Notes: generated by a model from the letters alone, not told the origin. Shown: positions 8,888 through 18,012, numbered from the stretch's first letter. The stretch: 64,000 nt of DNA from Gammaproteobacteria bacterium (GCA_016125505.1 WGLP01000003.1:565911-629910); one strand, 5' to 3'. Numbers and translations: made by a program.

Positions 8888-9205
8888 TTAGGCAGCAGCA
8901 GCCTTGCCCGTGCTGCCACCTGTCGGCAGTACCGGTTCAACTTCGCGGTGCGGACGTGCAATGATGTGTGCGGCAACCAGACCGTCACCTACGCGTTCGC
9001 AAGCGTCGGCGCCTGCACGAACCGCAGCGTTAACCGCACCGGTTTCGCCACGAACCAGAACGGTAACGTAACCACCGCCAACGAATTCGCGACCAATCAG
9101 GCGAACTTCCGCCGCCTTGGTCATGGCGTCGGCTGCTTCGATAGCCGGTACCAGACCGCGTGTTTCAATCATGCCCAGTGCTATACCATAGTTTTCACTT
9201 GCCAT
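8888..9205 (-). CDS. csoS1: Carboxysome hexameric shell protein CsoS1 (first copy)
   Basis: A 105-residue BMC-domain shell protein. It begins MASENYGIALGMIETRG and carries the pore-lining and packing segments EFVGGGYVTVLVRGETGAV and AHIIARPHREVEPVL. A good Shine-Dalgarno (GGAGACACGAAA before ATG) supports the start. It lies 64 bases after csoS4B and 40 bases before the second csoS1. Hexamers of this protein form the facet layer with the central pore through which bicarbonate and RuBP are thought to pass. Confidence 0.95.
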   Translation of the reverse strand: MASENYGIALGMIETRGLVPAIEAADAMTKAAEVRLIGREFVGGGYVTVLVRGETGAVNAAVRAGADACERVGDGLVAAHIIARPHREVEPVLPTGGSTGKAAAA

Positions 9206-9269
9206 TTTCGTGTCTCCTTCTGACTCGGTTGTTTAACTTAAAACTCTTCGTACTACCCTGGAAAAGCAA

Positions 9270-9527
9270 CTACTGTTGTTCCTCTTCCCAGTTATCAATA
9301 ATTCCGCAGATGGTGAGGTCGGTTAGCACCTCGTAATCACCTGCGGCATAACGTGCCGCCGATCCCAGCGACGTAAAGACCCAGTTGCCTTCGCGGCATC
9401 CCACCGGGTCAACCGCGACCTGGCGTTTGCCCGTTTTGGTATTCCGCAGTACCCGCAAACTGACGTGCTGCAAGCCAGGTATTCTGTATGTACACACCAG
9501 CGGCGCTTCCACCTGAAGAATCTCCAT
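9270..9527 (-). CDS. csoS4B: Carboxysome pentameric vertex protein CsoS4B
   Basis: An 85-residue BMV-fold (EutN/CcmL family) protein that closes the vertices of the icosahedral shell as pentamers. Typical features are LVCTYRIPGLQH near the N-terminus, VAVDPVGCREGNWVF in the middle and LTDLTICGIIDNW near the C-terminus. Its ATG overlaps the csoS4A stop by one base (TAATG), so translation of the two is coupled. It is the more divergent of the pair, as usual for CsoS4B. Confidence 0.92.
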   Translation of the reverse strand: MEILQVEAPLVCTYRIPGLQHVSLRVLRNTKTGKRQVAVDPVGCREGNWVFTSLGSAARYAAGDYEVLTDLTICGIIDNWEEEQQ

Positions 9528-9784
9528 TACGCAGCCTCTCCCGGTGGCGGCCAGTGATCGATGATCCCGACGATGGTCAGGTCACTCGGATACTCCTTGC
9601 TGCCGGCCGCCTCGCGCGCCGCCGAACTGCCCACGCAGATCACCCAGTCACCCGGCTTGCAACCGACCGCATCCACCGCAACGGCGAGGGTGCTGCCGTC
9701 CTTCACCACCTGCAGGTGCTTATGCTCCATGCCGGGAATCCGGTTGGTCGACACCAATGGACGTTCAACCTGACAGATCTTCAT
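9527..9784 (-). CDS. csoS4A: Carboxysome pentameric vertex protein CsoS4A
   Basis: An 85-residue BMV-family vertex protein with LVSTNRIPGMEHKHLQVV, AVDAVGCKPGDWVICVGSSAAREA and DLTIVGIIDHW, the conserved CsoS4A sequence. Its start touches the csoSCA stop and its stop touches the csoS4B start, so csoSCA-csoS4A-csoS4B form a tight translational unit. It is needed only in small numbers (12 pentamers per shell). Confidence 0.93.
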   Translation of the reverse strand: MKICQVERPLVSTNRIPGMEHKHLQVVKDGSTLAVAVDAVGCKPGDWVICVGSSAAREAAGSKEYPSDLTIVGIIDHWPPPGEAA

Positions 9785-11301
9785 CAGTGCGCTCCCGCTG
9801 TATTCTGTGGATAGACGGATGACTCCAGCACTTCAATCTGCTCGCCCGCCGTGCAATCACGAACCGCCAGCAAGGTATGTAACAAACCGTTTTGCGCCAG
9901 TTCGATGTAACGCGTACGCAAGGCATCGGCCACGCGCTTGCAGTTGGCCACCGCGCGATCCCGTGCACCGGGCACCTGGCCGTGATAATCGAAACGAATC
10001 ACGATGGGGATCGGCAGGCCGTGCGAGACATTCAGGCCGGTGAAGATCTTGACGCCGACATCGAGGTCCGCCGTCGCCTCTTCCACCGTGTTCATGTACG
10101 CAAAATAGGTCAGATTGCGTAACTGGATCTCTTCAAAGCCGATGCCGGCACCGATAAAACGCTCGGCATGACCGATATCCGGATACTGCTGATTGAAATA
10201 CTGGTTCACGTAATCAATCTGGGAAATATTGCTGGTGATCAAACGGCACACCAGTTGAATCATGCCCGGCGTGGCACCGGTACTGACGGCGCGCACGCGA
10301 TCTGCAATCATGGACGCAGCCTGTTGCGCACTCAGGTTGAAGGTCTCTTCGTAGATTTCCCTGGCGTCAACATAGGTGCCCAGCAGGATCGTGCCGTCCT
10401 CATCGGGGACGTGCACCCGAATCGCGTCGGTGTCGGTATCCAGACCGATCAACAACAAATCGATCGAGGCGCCGCAACAAAAACTGTTCTGTACCGCCTC
10501 CTGGAAGGCGCGCAGGCGCTGCATGCCGGCACGGGCGGCCAGCGCCGTATCGGAACCGTGGGCAGCACAACCTTCGTGCTCGGGATCGCCGGAGCTGAAA
10601 TGGTAGACGACGGTCTTCAGATAACGTGTCTGCTCATCCGAAGTATTCGGCCGTCCTTCACGGAAACGCAGGAACTCGGTCTCCGTCCACTTCGCCAGAC
10701 TGTCTTCAACATCAAACATGGCACCCGCGTAAGATTTACGTCTTACAGCGCGATGCGGCAGACGCAGGACGTAGCGAATCACGTGCGCCAGTCGTCCATC
10801 TGCGCAGGGCGAGATATCCAGCGTGTGGAATCCGCACTGCAGAATAAAGTTCTGGAAGTCCTTTTCCGGAACACCTAGGGGATCGGTCGTAAAAAAATCG
10901 TCGCAGAAGGCGTGATAGGTCTCGAACACGGACCACGCGAACAGACGACGCATGTCCAGTTGACCGACCCAGGCATCCGCCAGGGTCTTTGCCGGCAGTT
11001 CGAAACCGAGTTGTTCACGCGCAATGGCCTGGGCCTTGCGCTCGAAATCCGCTTCACGCTGAATCGCGGCGATCTGCTTGAGCGTCGGCACGATGGCATC
11101 GAAGGCACCCTTCACGCGTTGCTCGTAATCGTGCAGGCGCTGGTTCTCGGCCTGATTGGTCAGCGGATGCAGGCCAACACGCGGCGCAGCCGGGACACGC
11201 GAGGGTGTCACGCTGTCATCGGAACGCAACGGTGCCGTGGGTCGCGGCGATGGCGGCGACCAGCGGGTGTTGCGTGCAGATTTTCGACGAGTGCTTAACA
11301 T
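9784..11301 (-). CDS. csoSCA: Carboxysomal carbonic anhydrase CsoSCA
   Basis: Converts bicarbonate to CO2 inside the carboxysome. The 505 residues match the family length (about 514 in Halothiobacillus). After a basic, disordered N-terminal tail comes a helical domain, then the catalytic domain. Zinc ligands Cys166, His234 and Cys245 and the Asp168/Arg170 pair (CADGR) can be placed with the spacing known from the Halothiobacillus enzyme. The C-terminal domain is the degenerate second half typical of this epsilon/beta-like subclass. The N-terminal tail is where binding to RuBisCO occurs in the known case. All active-site residues are intact. Confidence 0.95.
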   Translation of the reverse strand: MLSTRRKSARNTRWSPPSPRPTAPLRSDDSVTPSRVPAAPRVGLHPLTNQAENQRLHDYEQRVKGAFDAIVPTLKQIAAIQREADFERKAQAIAREQLGFELPAKTLADAWVGQLDMRRLFAWSVFETYHAFCDDFFTTDPLGVPEKDFQNFILQCGFHTLDISPCADGRLAHVIRYVLRLPHRAVRRKSYAGAMFDVEDSLAKWTETEFLRFREGRPNTSDEQTRYLKTVVYHFSSGDPEHEGCAAHGSDTALAARAGMQRLRAFQEAVQNSFCCGASIDLLLIGLDTDTDAIRVHVPDEDGTILLGTYVDAREIYEETFNLSAQQAASMIADRVRAVSTGATPGMIQLVCRLITSNISQIDYVNQYFNQQYPDIGHAERFIGAGIGFEEIQLRNLTYFAYMNTVEEATADLDVGVKIFTGLNVSHGLPIPIVIRFDYHGQVPGARDRAVANCKRVADALRTRYIELAQNGLLHTLLAVRDCTAGEQIEVLESSVYPQNTAGAH

Positions 11302-11331
11302 GATGCTGACTTAGTTATCCTTTAACCTTGT

Positions 11332-13599
11332 TTAACCGCGTGCGCCGCCGGAATAGGTAATCAATGAACCCTTCTCGGTGTTACCACTGCTACCCGTCAC
11401 CTTACTGTTCGGCGTCGGCAATTCTTCGTTACGCTTGTTGATCAGTTGCATCGCCATCGCATCACTACTGCCGCGACGCGTGGGATTGCGACGGGTGGCC
11501 GATAGACCTTCGGTCCCGGTCACGCGGGCATTACGATCCCAATCGTCACCGGTGATGCGCAGACCGGCATCCTGACCTTCGCCAGTGATGCGACCCTTGA
11601 CGCGTTCGTCCACCAGTTGCGCGGTGTACGTCGGCGCAGGTGCGCCAGCGCCGTGGCCAAAACGCGCCTCTTCCGTCCCCGTGACCTTGCCGCCGGCCAT
11701 CCCGAACGGACCGGTGATGTTGCCTTTTTCGTATTGCGTACCGGTCACGGCACTGTGTGCACTTGAGGTCTGTGAGGCATGGTTCGGTGCGCTCACGCTG
11801 AACTGACCCCACGCGGTACCGCCAATCGGTTGCGGAAAATCCGGGCTGCTGCTATCCGCCGGCACACTCGGGCAGGCATTGGCAAATTGATCCGCGCCAA
11901 CATACGGTGTCCCGGTGAGCGGTTCACACGCGCCTCTGCCGGCACCGGTCAGCTTGCCGCCGATACCCGGTTGAATGCCGGTCATGGGCATACCCGGTGT
12001 CATGCGGCGCGGTTGCGTACGTGCACGCGCCTGGTTGACGGAGTCGGTATCGCAAAAATCTTTATAGGTTTCTGCACCGGCATAAGGTGTACCGGTCACG
12101 GCCTTGCAGGTACCGGGTTCGTCACCGGTGACCTTGCCGTCGCGACCGGTCATGGTGCCGGTCACGGCTTTATTCTTTAACGTCGCGGAGACACCGACTT
12201 TGCGATCGGTCGCCTTCGGTGTGGTGTTGCAAAAGCTGGTGTACTGTTCGGCGCCGATGTAGTCATCGCCGGTCACATTGCGGCAGCTTCCCGGTTCATC
12301 ACCGGTGACATTCTGATTGCGGCCAACTATGGTCCCGGTCACGCTGCCACCGCGCAGGGTCGCGCTCTTGCCGACCTTGGCCGGTGCACTACCTTCGCCG
12401 AGTTGCATCACGGACGTCCCGGTCAATTCACGGTTCGAACCGCGTTCGTCGCCGGTCACCTTGTTGGAGCGGCCGACATTATTGCCGGTGACGGTCTTGC
12501 CCTTGCGGGTTTCGGCAATGCTGAACTTGGTCGGACCGGCCTCCACCGTCGTGCCACAAAATTCCTGCATCTGGCCCGCGCCAACATACTGCACACCGGT
12601 AACACGCTTGCAGGTGCCCGGTTCATCGCCCGTGACCTTGCCGCTGCGTCCCAGCTCATTGCCACTCACGGCATTGCCGGTGGCGGTGGACGTCACCCGC
12701 ACCTTGCGCGGTGATTTGCTGGCCTCGGACTGACAAAACTCGCGGAAGATATCCGCACCTAAATATTCTGTGCCGGTAATCGCGCGGCAGGTGCTCGGTT
12801 CATCACCGGTAACACCGACACTGCGACCGACCATGGTGCCGGTCACTGTCTGGCCGTGCGTGGTTTCACTCGCACCGACCTTCCAGGGTGCATCTTGTGC
12901 AGCCGCTGGCTTTTCTTTACCGGGGCGCATGCGACCGGTCGGACGGCACTTGCTGTCCGCGCTACCCGTCTTGCACTTGCCCTTGGTGCTGCGTTCTTCG
13001 CGAATGGTTTGCGCCAGTTCGCGACTCGAAATATTCGGATTACTGGCGCGGGCCGTTTGCGCTGCACTCGGCCCTTTACCAGAAATAGCTGCCTTACCAC
13101 GTGAAGACATGGCCTGACGACGTGCCAGTGAAGCGGCACGTGTCGGGTTCTCAACTTTCTTGCCGGCACGGACCTGTACTGCCGGCGCAGTCATCGCCGG
13201 TGCCGTTGACTTCTCACCGTTGCAACCACAACCGCAATCACGCTTTTCAGGAGTAGAGCTTGCGGTTTGAGTGGTTGCCGGTGAGGTCATCGTCGCACTG
13301 GGTGTAGAGGAGAGTTTACCTACCATCTCATCACCGCGAGTACGGTCCTTACTGACAAAGGCTGCCTTGCCGCCTGTCGACATTGCCTGACGGCGTGCCA
13401 GCGAGGCCTTTCTAGCGGAGGAAGAAACAACACTGCCCGTCGCGGTTGAACGTGCCGACGTTGCCGGTGCAGAAGTTGCCGCAGTGGCTGTTACGCCGCT
13501 GCTTTGCATTTTCTGCAGACCCGCCTTACCGCTTTCATAAGAAAGCCGACGACGTTCCAATGCTATTTCACGTGCAGTCTTTTTAGCTGTCTCTGCCAT
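11332..13599 (-). CDS. csoS2: Carboxysome assembly scaffold CsoS2
   Basis: A 755-residue disordered scaffold that links RuBisCO to the shell. Three parts can be read. The N-domain has short basic helices repeated three to four times (LERRRLSYESGKAGL, LARRQAMSTGGKAAF, LARRQAMSSRGKAAI), the RuBisCO-binding N-repeats. The middle region has six M-repeats with VTGT, VTGDEPG and paired Cys; the third repeat lacks both Cys. The C-region has C-repeats and the conserved end SGNTEKGSLITYSGGARG, which anchors to the shell. Some CsoS2 genes make a short form by frameshifting; I did not find a convincing slippery site, so only the full-length form is called. Confidence 0.95.
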   Translation of the reverse strand: MAETAKKTAREIALERRRLSYESGKAGLQKMQSSGVTATAATSAPATSARSTATGSVVSSSARKASLARRQAMSTGGKAAFVSKDRTRGDEMVGKLSSTPSATMTSPATTQTASSTPEKRDCGCGCNGEKSTAPAMTAPAVQVRAGKKVENPTRAASLARRQAMSSRGKAAISGKGPSAAQTARASNPNISSRELAQTIREERSTKGKCKTGSADSKCRPTGRMRPGKEKPAAAQDAPWKVGASETTHGQTVTGTMVGRSVGVTGDEPSTCRAITGTEYLGADIFREFCQSEASKSPRKVRVTSTATGNAVSGNELGRSGKVTGDEPGTCKRVTGVQYVGAGQMQEFCGTTVEAGPTKFSIAETRKGKTVTGNNVGRSNKVTGDERGSNRELTGTSVMQLGEGSAPAKVGKSATLRGGSVTGTIVGRNQNVTGDEPGSCRNVTGDDYIGAEQYTSFCNTTPKATDRKVGVSATLKNKAVTGTMTGRDGKVTGDEPGTCKAVTGTPYAGAETYKDFCDTDSVNQARARTQPRRMTPGMPMTGIQPGIGGKLTGAGRGACEPLTGTPYVGADQFANACPSVPADSSSPDFPQPIGGTAWGQFSVSAPNHASQTSSAHSAVTGTQYEKGNITGPFGMAGGKVTGTEEARFGHGAGAPAPTYTAQLVDERVKGRITGEGQDAGLRITGDDWDRNARVTGTEGLSATRRNPTRRGSSDAMAMQLINKRNEELPTPNSKVTGSSGNTEKGSLITYSGGARG

Positions 13600-13649
13600 G
13601 TTTATCTCCGCTAGATCAATTTCTTCGTTGAGTCCATGCCTGGTATTAC

Positions 13650-13988
13650 TTAGCGCCCCTGGAATACGACAAAGGAAGCACCCTGGCTTTGGGTGTAGTT
13701 GTCATAGCCGGTCAGACGCACGTGGTGATCGGGATATGCGCGACGGCATGCTTCCAGTTCGTTCACCACGTTGCCCAGGTTGGTTTCACCGAAGAACGGC
13801 AGTTTCCACATGGTCCAGTAGTGATCGAAGGCACGGCTCGGATGTTCGTGCTCGATCGCCGGGGTCCAACCTTGCGCAATGATGTAATTGATCTGCGCGT
13901 AGATTTCGTCCTGTGAAAACTTCGGCAGGAAGCCGAAGGTTTCCAGCGTATTCAGGGTTTGATAGTCGCCCGTTGTTTGCTGTGGCAT
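13650..13988 (-). CDS. cbbS: RuBisCO small subunit, form IA (carboxysomal)
   Basis: A 112-residue small subunit of the L8S8 enzyme. It shows [18 protein letters not shown] near the N-terminus, [21 protein letters not shown] and [18 protein letters not shown], the pattern of carboxysomal form IA small subunits. It lies 55 bases behind cbbL and 50 bases before csoS2, with a Shine-Dalgarno GAGGA before the ATG. It caps the large-subunit octamer and, with CbbL, forms the groove that binds the CsoS2 N-repeats. Confidence 0.95.
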   Translation of the reverse strand: MPQQTTGDYQTLNTLETFGFLPKFSQDEIYAQINYIIAQGWTPAIEHEHPSRAFDHYWTMWKLPFFGETNLGNVVNELEACRRAYPDHHVRLTGYDNYTQSQGASFVVFQGR

Positions 13989-14043
13989 TTGTTTGTCCTC
14001 TTAAATAATCGTCTGTATGAATGATCCGTTTACGCCGATTGCC

Positions 14044-15456
14044 TTAGGCAACGTCCAGCTTGTCCACGGTTTCGAATTCAAACTTGATTTCTTTCCAGGT
14101 TTCCATCGCGATGGCCAGTTCCGGACTGTGCTTCGCAGCTTCCGTCAGGATGTCCTTGGCCTCTTTCTCGATCTGGCGACCTTCGTTACGTGCCTTCACA
14201 CTGGCTTCGAGCGCAACCCGGTTGGCGGCGGCGCCTGCGGCGTTACCCCAGGGGTGACCCTGCGTACCACCACCGAACTGCAGCACGGAGTCGTCACCGA
14301 AGATGGTCACCAGCGCCGGCATGTGCCATACGTGAATACCACCGGAAGCGACGGCGAAGACGCCAGGCAGTGAACCCCAATCCTGATCGAAGAACACGCC
14401 GCGTGAACGATCTTCAGGGACAAACGATTCGCGCAACTGATCCACGAAGCCCAGGGTGGAATTGCGATCACCTTCGAGCTTACCGACAACCGTACCGGTA
14501 TGCAGATGGTCACCACCGGACAGACGCAGACACTTGGCCAGTACGCGGAAGTGGATACCGTGCTTCGGATGGCGGTCGATTACCGCGTGCATGGCACGGT
14601 GAATGTGCAACAGCATGCCGTTCTTGCGACACCAGTTCGCCAGACCCGTGTTAGCGGTGAAACCGCCGGTGAGGAAGTCGTGCATGATGATCGGGCAACC
14701 GACTTCTTTGGCGAATTCCGCACGCTCATACATATCTTCCGGCGTGGCGGCGGTAACGTTCAGGTAGTGACCTTTACGTTCACCGGTCTCTTGTTCGGCC
14801 TTGGAGATAGCTTCGGCAACAAACTCGAAACGATCGCGCCAGCGCATGAATGGCTGCGAGTTAACGTTCTCGTCGTCCTTGGTCAGGTCCAGACCGCCGC
14901 GCAGACATTCATATACTGCACGACCGTAGTTCTTGGCGGACAGACCGAGTTTCGGTTTGATGGTGGCGCCCAGCATCGGACGGCCATATTTGTTCAAGCG
15001 ATCACGCTCGACCTGGATACCGGCTGGCGGACCACCGCAGGTCTTGATGTAAGCCATCGGGAAACGGATGTCTTCCAGACGCAGGTGCTTGAGGGCCTTG
15101 AAACCGAATACGTTACCCACCAGCGAGGTCAGTACGTTAACGATGGAACCTTCCTCGAACAGGTCGATAGGATAGGCAACAAAGGCGTAGAATGACTCTG
15201 CGTCACCCGGTACGTCTTCGATGCGATACGCACGGCCTTTGTAATATTCCAGGTCAGTCAGTAATTCTGACCATACGGTACTCCAGGTACCGGTTGAGGA
15301 TTCGGCGGCAACAGCAGCGGCCACTTCTTCACGGGGTACGCCGGGCTGGCCAGTCACCTTGAAACAGGCCAGCAGGTCTGTATCGAGGGGCACATAGTCC
15401 GGGGTCCAGTACTTTTCGCGGTACTCCTTAACACCCGCTTGGTATTGTTTAGCCAT
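14044..15456 (-). CDS. cbbL: RuBisCO large subunit, form IA (carboxysomal)
   Basis: Catalyses carboxylation of ribulose-1,5-bisphosphate. The 470 residues start [21 protein letters not shown]. Active-site parts are complete: Lys167 in TIKPKLGLS (equivalent to spinach Lys175), the carbamylated Lys193 with Asp195 and Glu196 in [11 protein letters not shown], and later HIHRAMHAV and [10 protein letters not shown]. It is the first gene of the minus-strand cso operon and should be the most strongly translated; an AGGAG-type site precedes the ATG. CbbQ/CbbO-type activase genes are not in the window. Confidence 0.98.
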   Translation of the reverse strand: MAKQYQAGVKEYREKYWTPDYVPLDTDLLACFKVTGQPGVPREEVAAAVAAESSTGTWSTVWSELLTDLEYYKGRAYRIEDVPGDAESFYAFVAYPIDLFEEGSIVNVLTSLVGNVFGFKALKHLRLEDIRFPMAYIKTCGGPPAGIQVERDRLNKYGRPMLGATIKPKLGLSAKNYGRAVYECLRGGLDLTKDDENVNSQPFMRWRDRFEFVAEAISKAEQETGERKGHYLNVTAATPEDMYERAEFAKEVGCPIIMHDFLTGGFTANTGLANWCRKNGMLLHIHRAMHAVIDRHPKHGIHFRVLAKCLRLSGGDHLHTGTVVGKLEGDRNSTLGFVDQLRESFVPEDRSRGVFFDQDWGSLPGVFAVASGGIHVWHMPALVTIFGDDSVLQFGGGTQGHPWGNAAGAAANRVALEASVKARNEGRQIEKEAKDILTEAAKHSPELAIAMETWKEIKFEFETVDKLDVA

Positions 15457-15796
15457 GATCTACTCCTGATTCTATTTGGGAAAAACGGTTAAGCGTCTTT
15501 GCGCGTGGAGAGAAGACTACGTCGAGTGCGGAATGCCATACCAATCGAAGTTTTATTGATTTCTCATTGATAAAACTCTATGACTATTCCGCCTGACCAT
15601 CAGCATTGCCTATCAACGCGAATTCCGGCGAAAAATTCAGCGGATCAGGGTGAATATCGTGTGTGTGCGGGGTAGATCGGGAATTTCGGCCTGTTTCAAT
15701 AGACTGCTATCTATGAAAACCCATCGTTTTTCAAATTATCAGACGGCAGTCCCTCACCTGTAGAATCGGCACATCAAATTACAGGTAATCCGTTTA
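15457..15796. promoter_or_regulatory. Divergent control region between cbbL operon and csoS1D
   Basis: This 340-base gap separates two outward-facing carboxysome transcripts and holds no gene. It should contain both promoters and the CbbR binding sites. The only strong signal is the dyad described separately at 15549-15577. The half nearest csoS1D (about 15640-15790) is AT-richer, with TTTTTCAAATTATC, but I see no confident -35/-10 pair. Confidence 0.6.
15549..15577. promoter_or_regulatory. Candidate CbbR operator (dyad upstream of cbbL)
   Basis: AGTTTTAT (15549-15556) and ATAAAACT (15570-15577) form an 8-base perfect inverted repeat with a 13-base centre that itself contains T-N11-A-type spacing, the usual shape of a LysR-family site. 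It lies about 95-120 bases upstream of the cbbL start, where CbbR boxes are expected. It could serve both divergent transcripts. Binding is inferred from shape and place. Confidence 0.55.
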
Positions 15797-16438
15797 ATGA
15801 ACATGTCGAGTTACACGCAAGGCCGGATGAAGCTGCGGACCTATGTCTATATCGACTCGCTGCAACCGCAGCTGGCCGAATACATGGCGACCGTGTCGCA
15901 AGGCTTTCCACCGGTGCCGGGCGACGCCTGTCTGTGGGTGGAAGTCTCACCCGGTATGGCCGTGCATCGCGTTACCGACATTGCACTCAAGGCCACACAG
16001 GTGCACCTGACGCAAAAGATCGTGGAACGCGAATACGGCTCGATGGTAATCCATCATCGCGATCAAAGCGATGTGATCTCCGCCGGCCAGACTCTGTTGA
16101 GCAGAATGAATGCCAGCGTGGAAGATCGCGCACAACCCAAAGTGGCCTGGACCGAAACCATTCGAGGCATGAGTCCGGAACACTGCGTGTTGATCAATCG
16201 CCAGAACCGCATGGGTTCCATGATCCTGCCCGAACAAAGCATGTTTATTCTGGAAACCGAACCCGCGGGCTATATCGTGTATGCCGCAAACCAGGCCGAA
16301 AAGGCCGCAAACATCACCTTGATCGATGTGCGTGCGGTCGGTGCCTACGGCCGCCTACTCGTGTCCGGCCGCGAGGCCGATGTGGATGAAGCCGCCGCGG
16401 CGGCGATTGCGGCCGTCGAGAATCCATCCCGGACCTAG
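15797..16438 (+). CDS. csoS1D: Tandem-BMC carboxysome shell protein CsoS1D
   Basis: A 213-residue protein with two BMC-like domains. The halves are recognisable from [20 protein letters not shown] through [20 protein letters not shown], and from [17 protein letters not shown] through [20 protein letters not shown]. CsoS1D forms trimers, often stacked in pairs, with a large gated pore thought to pass RuBP and phosphoglycerate. It is usually found downstream in the cso operon; here it is divergent from cbbL and shares the control region. It is followed after two bases by a NUDIX gene, so the two are co-transcribed. Confidence 0.88.
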   Translation: MNMSSYTQGRMKLRTYVYIDSLQPQLAEYMATVSQGFPPVPGDACLWVEVSPGMAVHRVTDIALKATQVHLTQKIVEREYGSMVIHHRDQSDVISAGQTLLSRMNASVEDRAQPKVAWTETIRGMSPEHCVLINRQNRMGSMILPEQSMFILETEPAGYIVYAANQAEKAANITLIDVRAVGAYGRLLVSGREADVDEAAAAAIAAVENPSRT

Positions 16439-16440
16439 TC

Positions 16441-17019
16441 ATGCATCGCAACGACCTGCTCAATCTGCTAAAAGGCTACCACACCCGCTTCATGGATGAG
16501 GTCGCCTACGTCCGACGCGCCATCGATCTGATCAGGCGCGACGAACACGTGTTTGAACGCGCGCGGCCCATGCATGTCACCGCCTCCACCTGGGTGGTTA
16601 GCCCCGATCGCGAACAGGTCCTGCTGATGCACCACCGTAAATACGGCCACTGGTTTCAACCGGGCGGTCACGCCGATGGCGATCCGGATGTGTTACGTGT
16701 GGCCTTACGCGAATGCGCGGAAGAGACCGGCGTGGACCCTGCGCACATCAAGCTGATCGACCCGGCAGTGTTTGATGTCGATATTCACTCCGTGCCTACC
16801 GTGGGTGAGGTAGCCGGCCACGATCATGTCGATATCCGCTTCGTGGTTGAGATCGATGATAGTCTGGAAATTCCGGGGAATAATGAGTCGCACGCCGTCG
16901 AGTGGTTCCCGCTGCACGAGGTCATGCACTACAACAACTTCCGCTCCACCTACCGCATGCTGGAGAAGACCCGCGCCCTGCGCAATCCGGTGAATGTGCT
17001 GCGTCAGCGAAGCGCCTGA
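16441..17019 (+). CDS. NUDIX hydrolase co-transcribed with csoS1D
   Basis: A 192-residue NUDIX protein. The NUDIX box (G-x5-E-x7-REUxEExGU) is visible at about residues 79-101 as GHADGDPDVLRVALREC then AEETGV, although the box glutamate after G-x5 is replaced by Asp. An N-terminal helical part of about 40 residues precedes the domain. Only two bases separate it from csoS1D. The family hydrolyses nucleoside diphosphate-linked compounds; the substrate is unknown here. The link to the carboxysome, for example removal of a damaged cofactor or an inhibitor, is inferred only from co-transcription. Its last codons are copied 2.7 kb downstream. Confidence 0.85.
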   Translation: MHRNDLLNLLKGYHTRFMDEVAYVRRAIDLIRRDEHVFERARPMHVTASTWVVSPDREQVLLMHHRKYGHWFQPGGHADGDPDVLRVALRECAEETGVDPAHIKLIDPAVFDVDIHSVPTVGEVAGHDHVDIRFVVEIDDSLEIPGNNESHAVEWFPLHEVMHYNNFRSTYRMLEKTRALRNPVNVLRQRSA

Positions 17020-17023
17020 CGCC
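16962..17023 (+). repeat. 62-bp direct repeat, copy 1 (3' end of NUDIX gene)
   Basis: This stretch covers the last 19 codons and stop of the NUDIX gene. It recurs in the same orientation at 19645-19706 with three mismatches. The identical block around CTGCGCAATCCGGTGAATGT is too long to be chance. Confidence 0.92.
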
Positions 17024-17103
17024 CGACACATCGCAATACCTTCATGCAGATTGTCTTATTACTCGAAGCCTCATTACCGAGAACCAATCATTGCCACCGT
17101 TGT

Positions 17104-18012
17104 TCATGGCCCGGGCTTCATCGCTGAGTCATAGACAACAACCTTGTTTCGACCCTCGGATTTCGCAACGTAGAGTGCTGCGTCCGCATGCTTTATCAGA
17201 TTCGACACTGATTCCCGGGCCTCAAAGCAGGAGAATCCAATTGAGACGGTTAATTTTATGTCGGCATTTTCGAATCGAATGGATAGCTGGCTTATCCCTT
17301 CACGGATACGCTCCAAGATTTTAAATGAGATGTCTCGGGTGCTGTTAGGCAGCAAAATAAGAAATTCTTCGCCGCCATAACGACTGATACTGTCCGAATC
17401 TCTTAATGTGGAAGACAAGTATCGCGACAATGCTTTAAGCACTTCGTCCCCACCCAAATGACCGTGTGTGTCGTTTATGGATTTGAAGAAATCTATGTCC
17501 AACATCGCGATGGCATAGGGCGAATTGTACCGCAATGACTGGGCGTGGTTTTTTTCAAGAATCAGGCGAATGGATTTTCTGTTGATCAGCCCTGTAAGCG
17601 GGTCAAAAGAATGTTGCTGACCGATGATGCCGTCACGCAAACTGACCAGCAGCTTCATTAATTCCTGTTGCTTTTCTGAAAGACGGCGGTATTTACTCAA
17701 TTCGACTTCATTGAAACTCTGAAAGGCCTCGACCAACTCCCTGGCTTCATCGTGCATCGTTTTATGCGAGGCCTCTAAAGCCTTGAATTCAGGATTTGAA
17801 TGAATGGCGTCGCCCGCCTCCCCATAATACCAGCGGCCTAACTGGCATTTGGTATGTGCAGCGGGATGAATAATTGTTTCCAGAAAAGGCTGTTTGCAAA
17901 GCAGGCCTTCATGTAACTGAATATACCAGTTGAGATGATTTTCGATTGCCTGATTCAGCACGCTCAACGCATCGTCTATCTCTTTGGAAGAAAAACTATA
18001 GCGATCGGTCAT
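17104..18012 (-). CDS. Diguanylate cyclase with zinc-sensing CZB domain (DgcZ-like)
   Basis: Makes the second messenger c-di-GMP from two GTP. The N-terminal CZB domain has the zinc ligands His26, Cys56 (in TKCQLGRW), His83 and His87, matching E. coli DgcZ (YdeH), where zinc inhibits the enzyme. The C-terminal GGDEF domain has the active GGEEF motif at residues 213-217 and an intact inhibitory RxxD site (RDSD, 204-207). With 302 residues and this layout it is very likely a cytosolic zinc-responsive cyclase. It sits alone on the minus strand inside the segment bounded by the 62-bp repeats. Confidence 0.9.
   Translation of the reverse strand: MTDRYSFSSKEIDDALSVLNQAIENHLNWYIQLHEGLLCKQPFLETIIHPAAHTKCQLGRWYYGEAGDAIHSNPEFKALEASHKTMHDEARELVEAFQSFNEVELSKYRRLSEKQQELMKLLVSLRDGIIGQQHSFDPLTGLINRKSIRLILEKNHAQSLRYNSPYAIAMLDIDFFKSINDTHGHLGGDEVLKALSRYLSSTLRDSDSISRYGGEEFLILLPNSTRDISFKILERIREGISQLSIRFENADIKLTVSIGFSCFEARESVSNLIKHADAALYVAKSEGRNKVVVYDSAMKPGP

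Noticed and set aside
10168..10878. Long plus-strand frame opposite csoSCA
   Set aside because: It mirrors the high-GC coding strand of csoSCA; no start signal or domain of its own. Similar shadows lie opposite dabA, mtnB and cbbL.
11332..13599. Programmed -1 frameshift in csoS2 giving a short form
   Set aside because: Known for some CsoS2 genes, but no convincing in-frame X-XXY-YYZ heptamer followed by a stem was found by eye in the M-repeat region.
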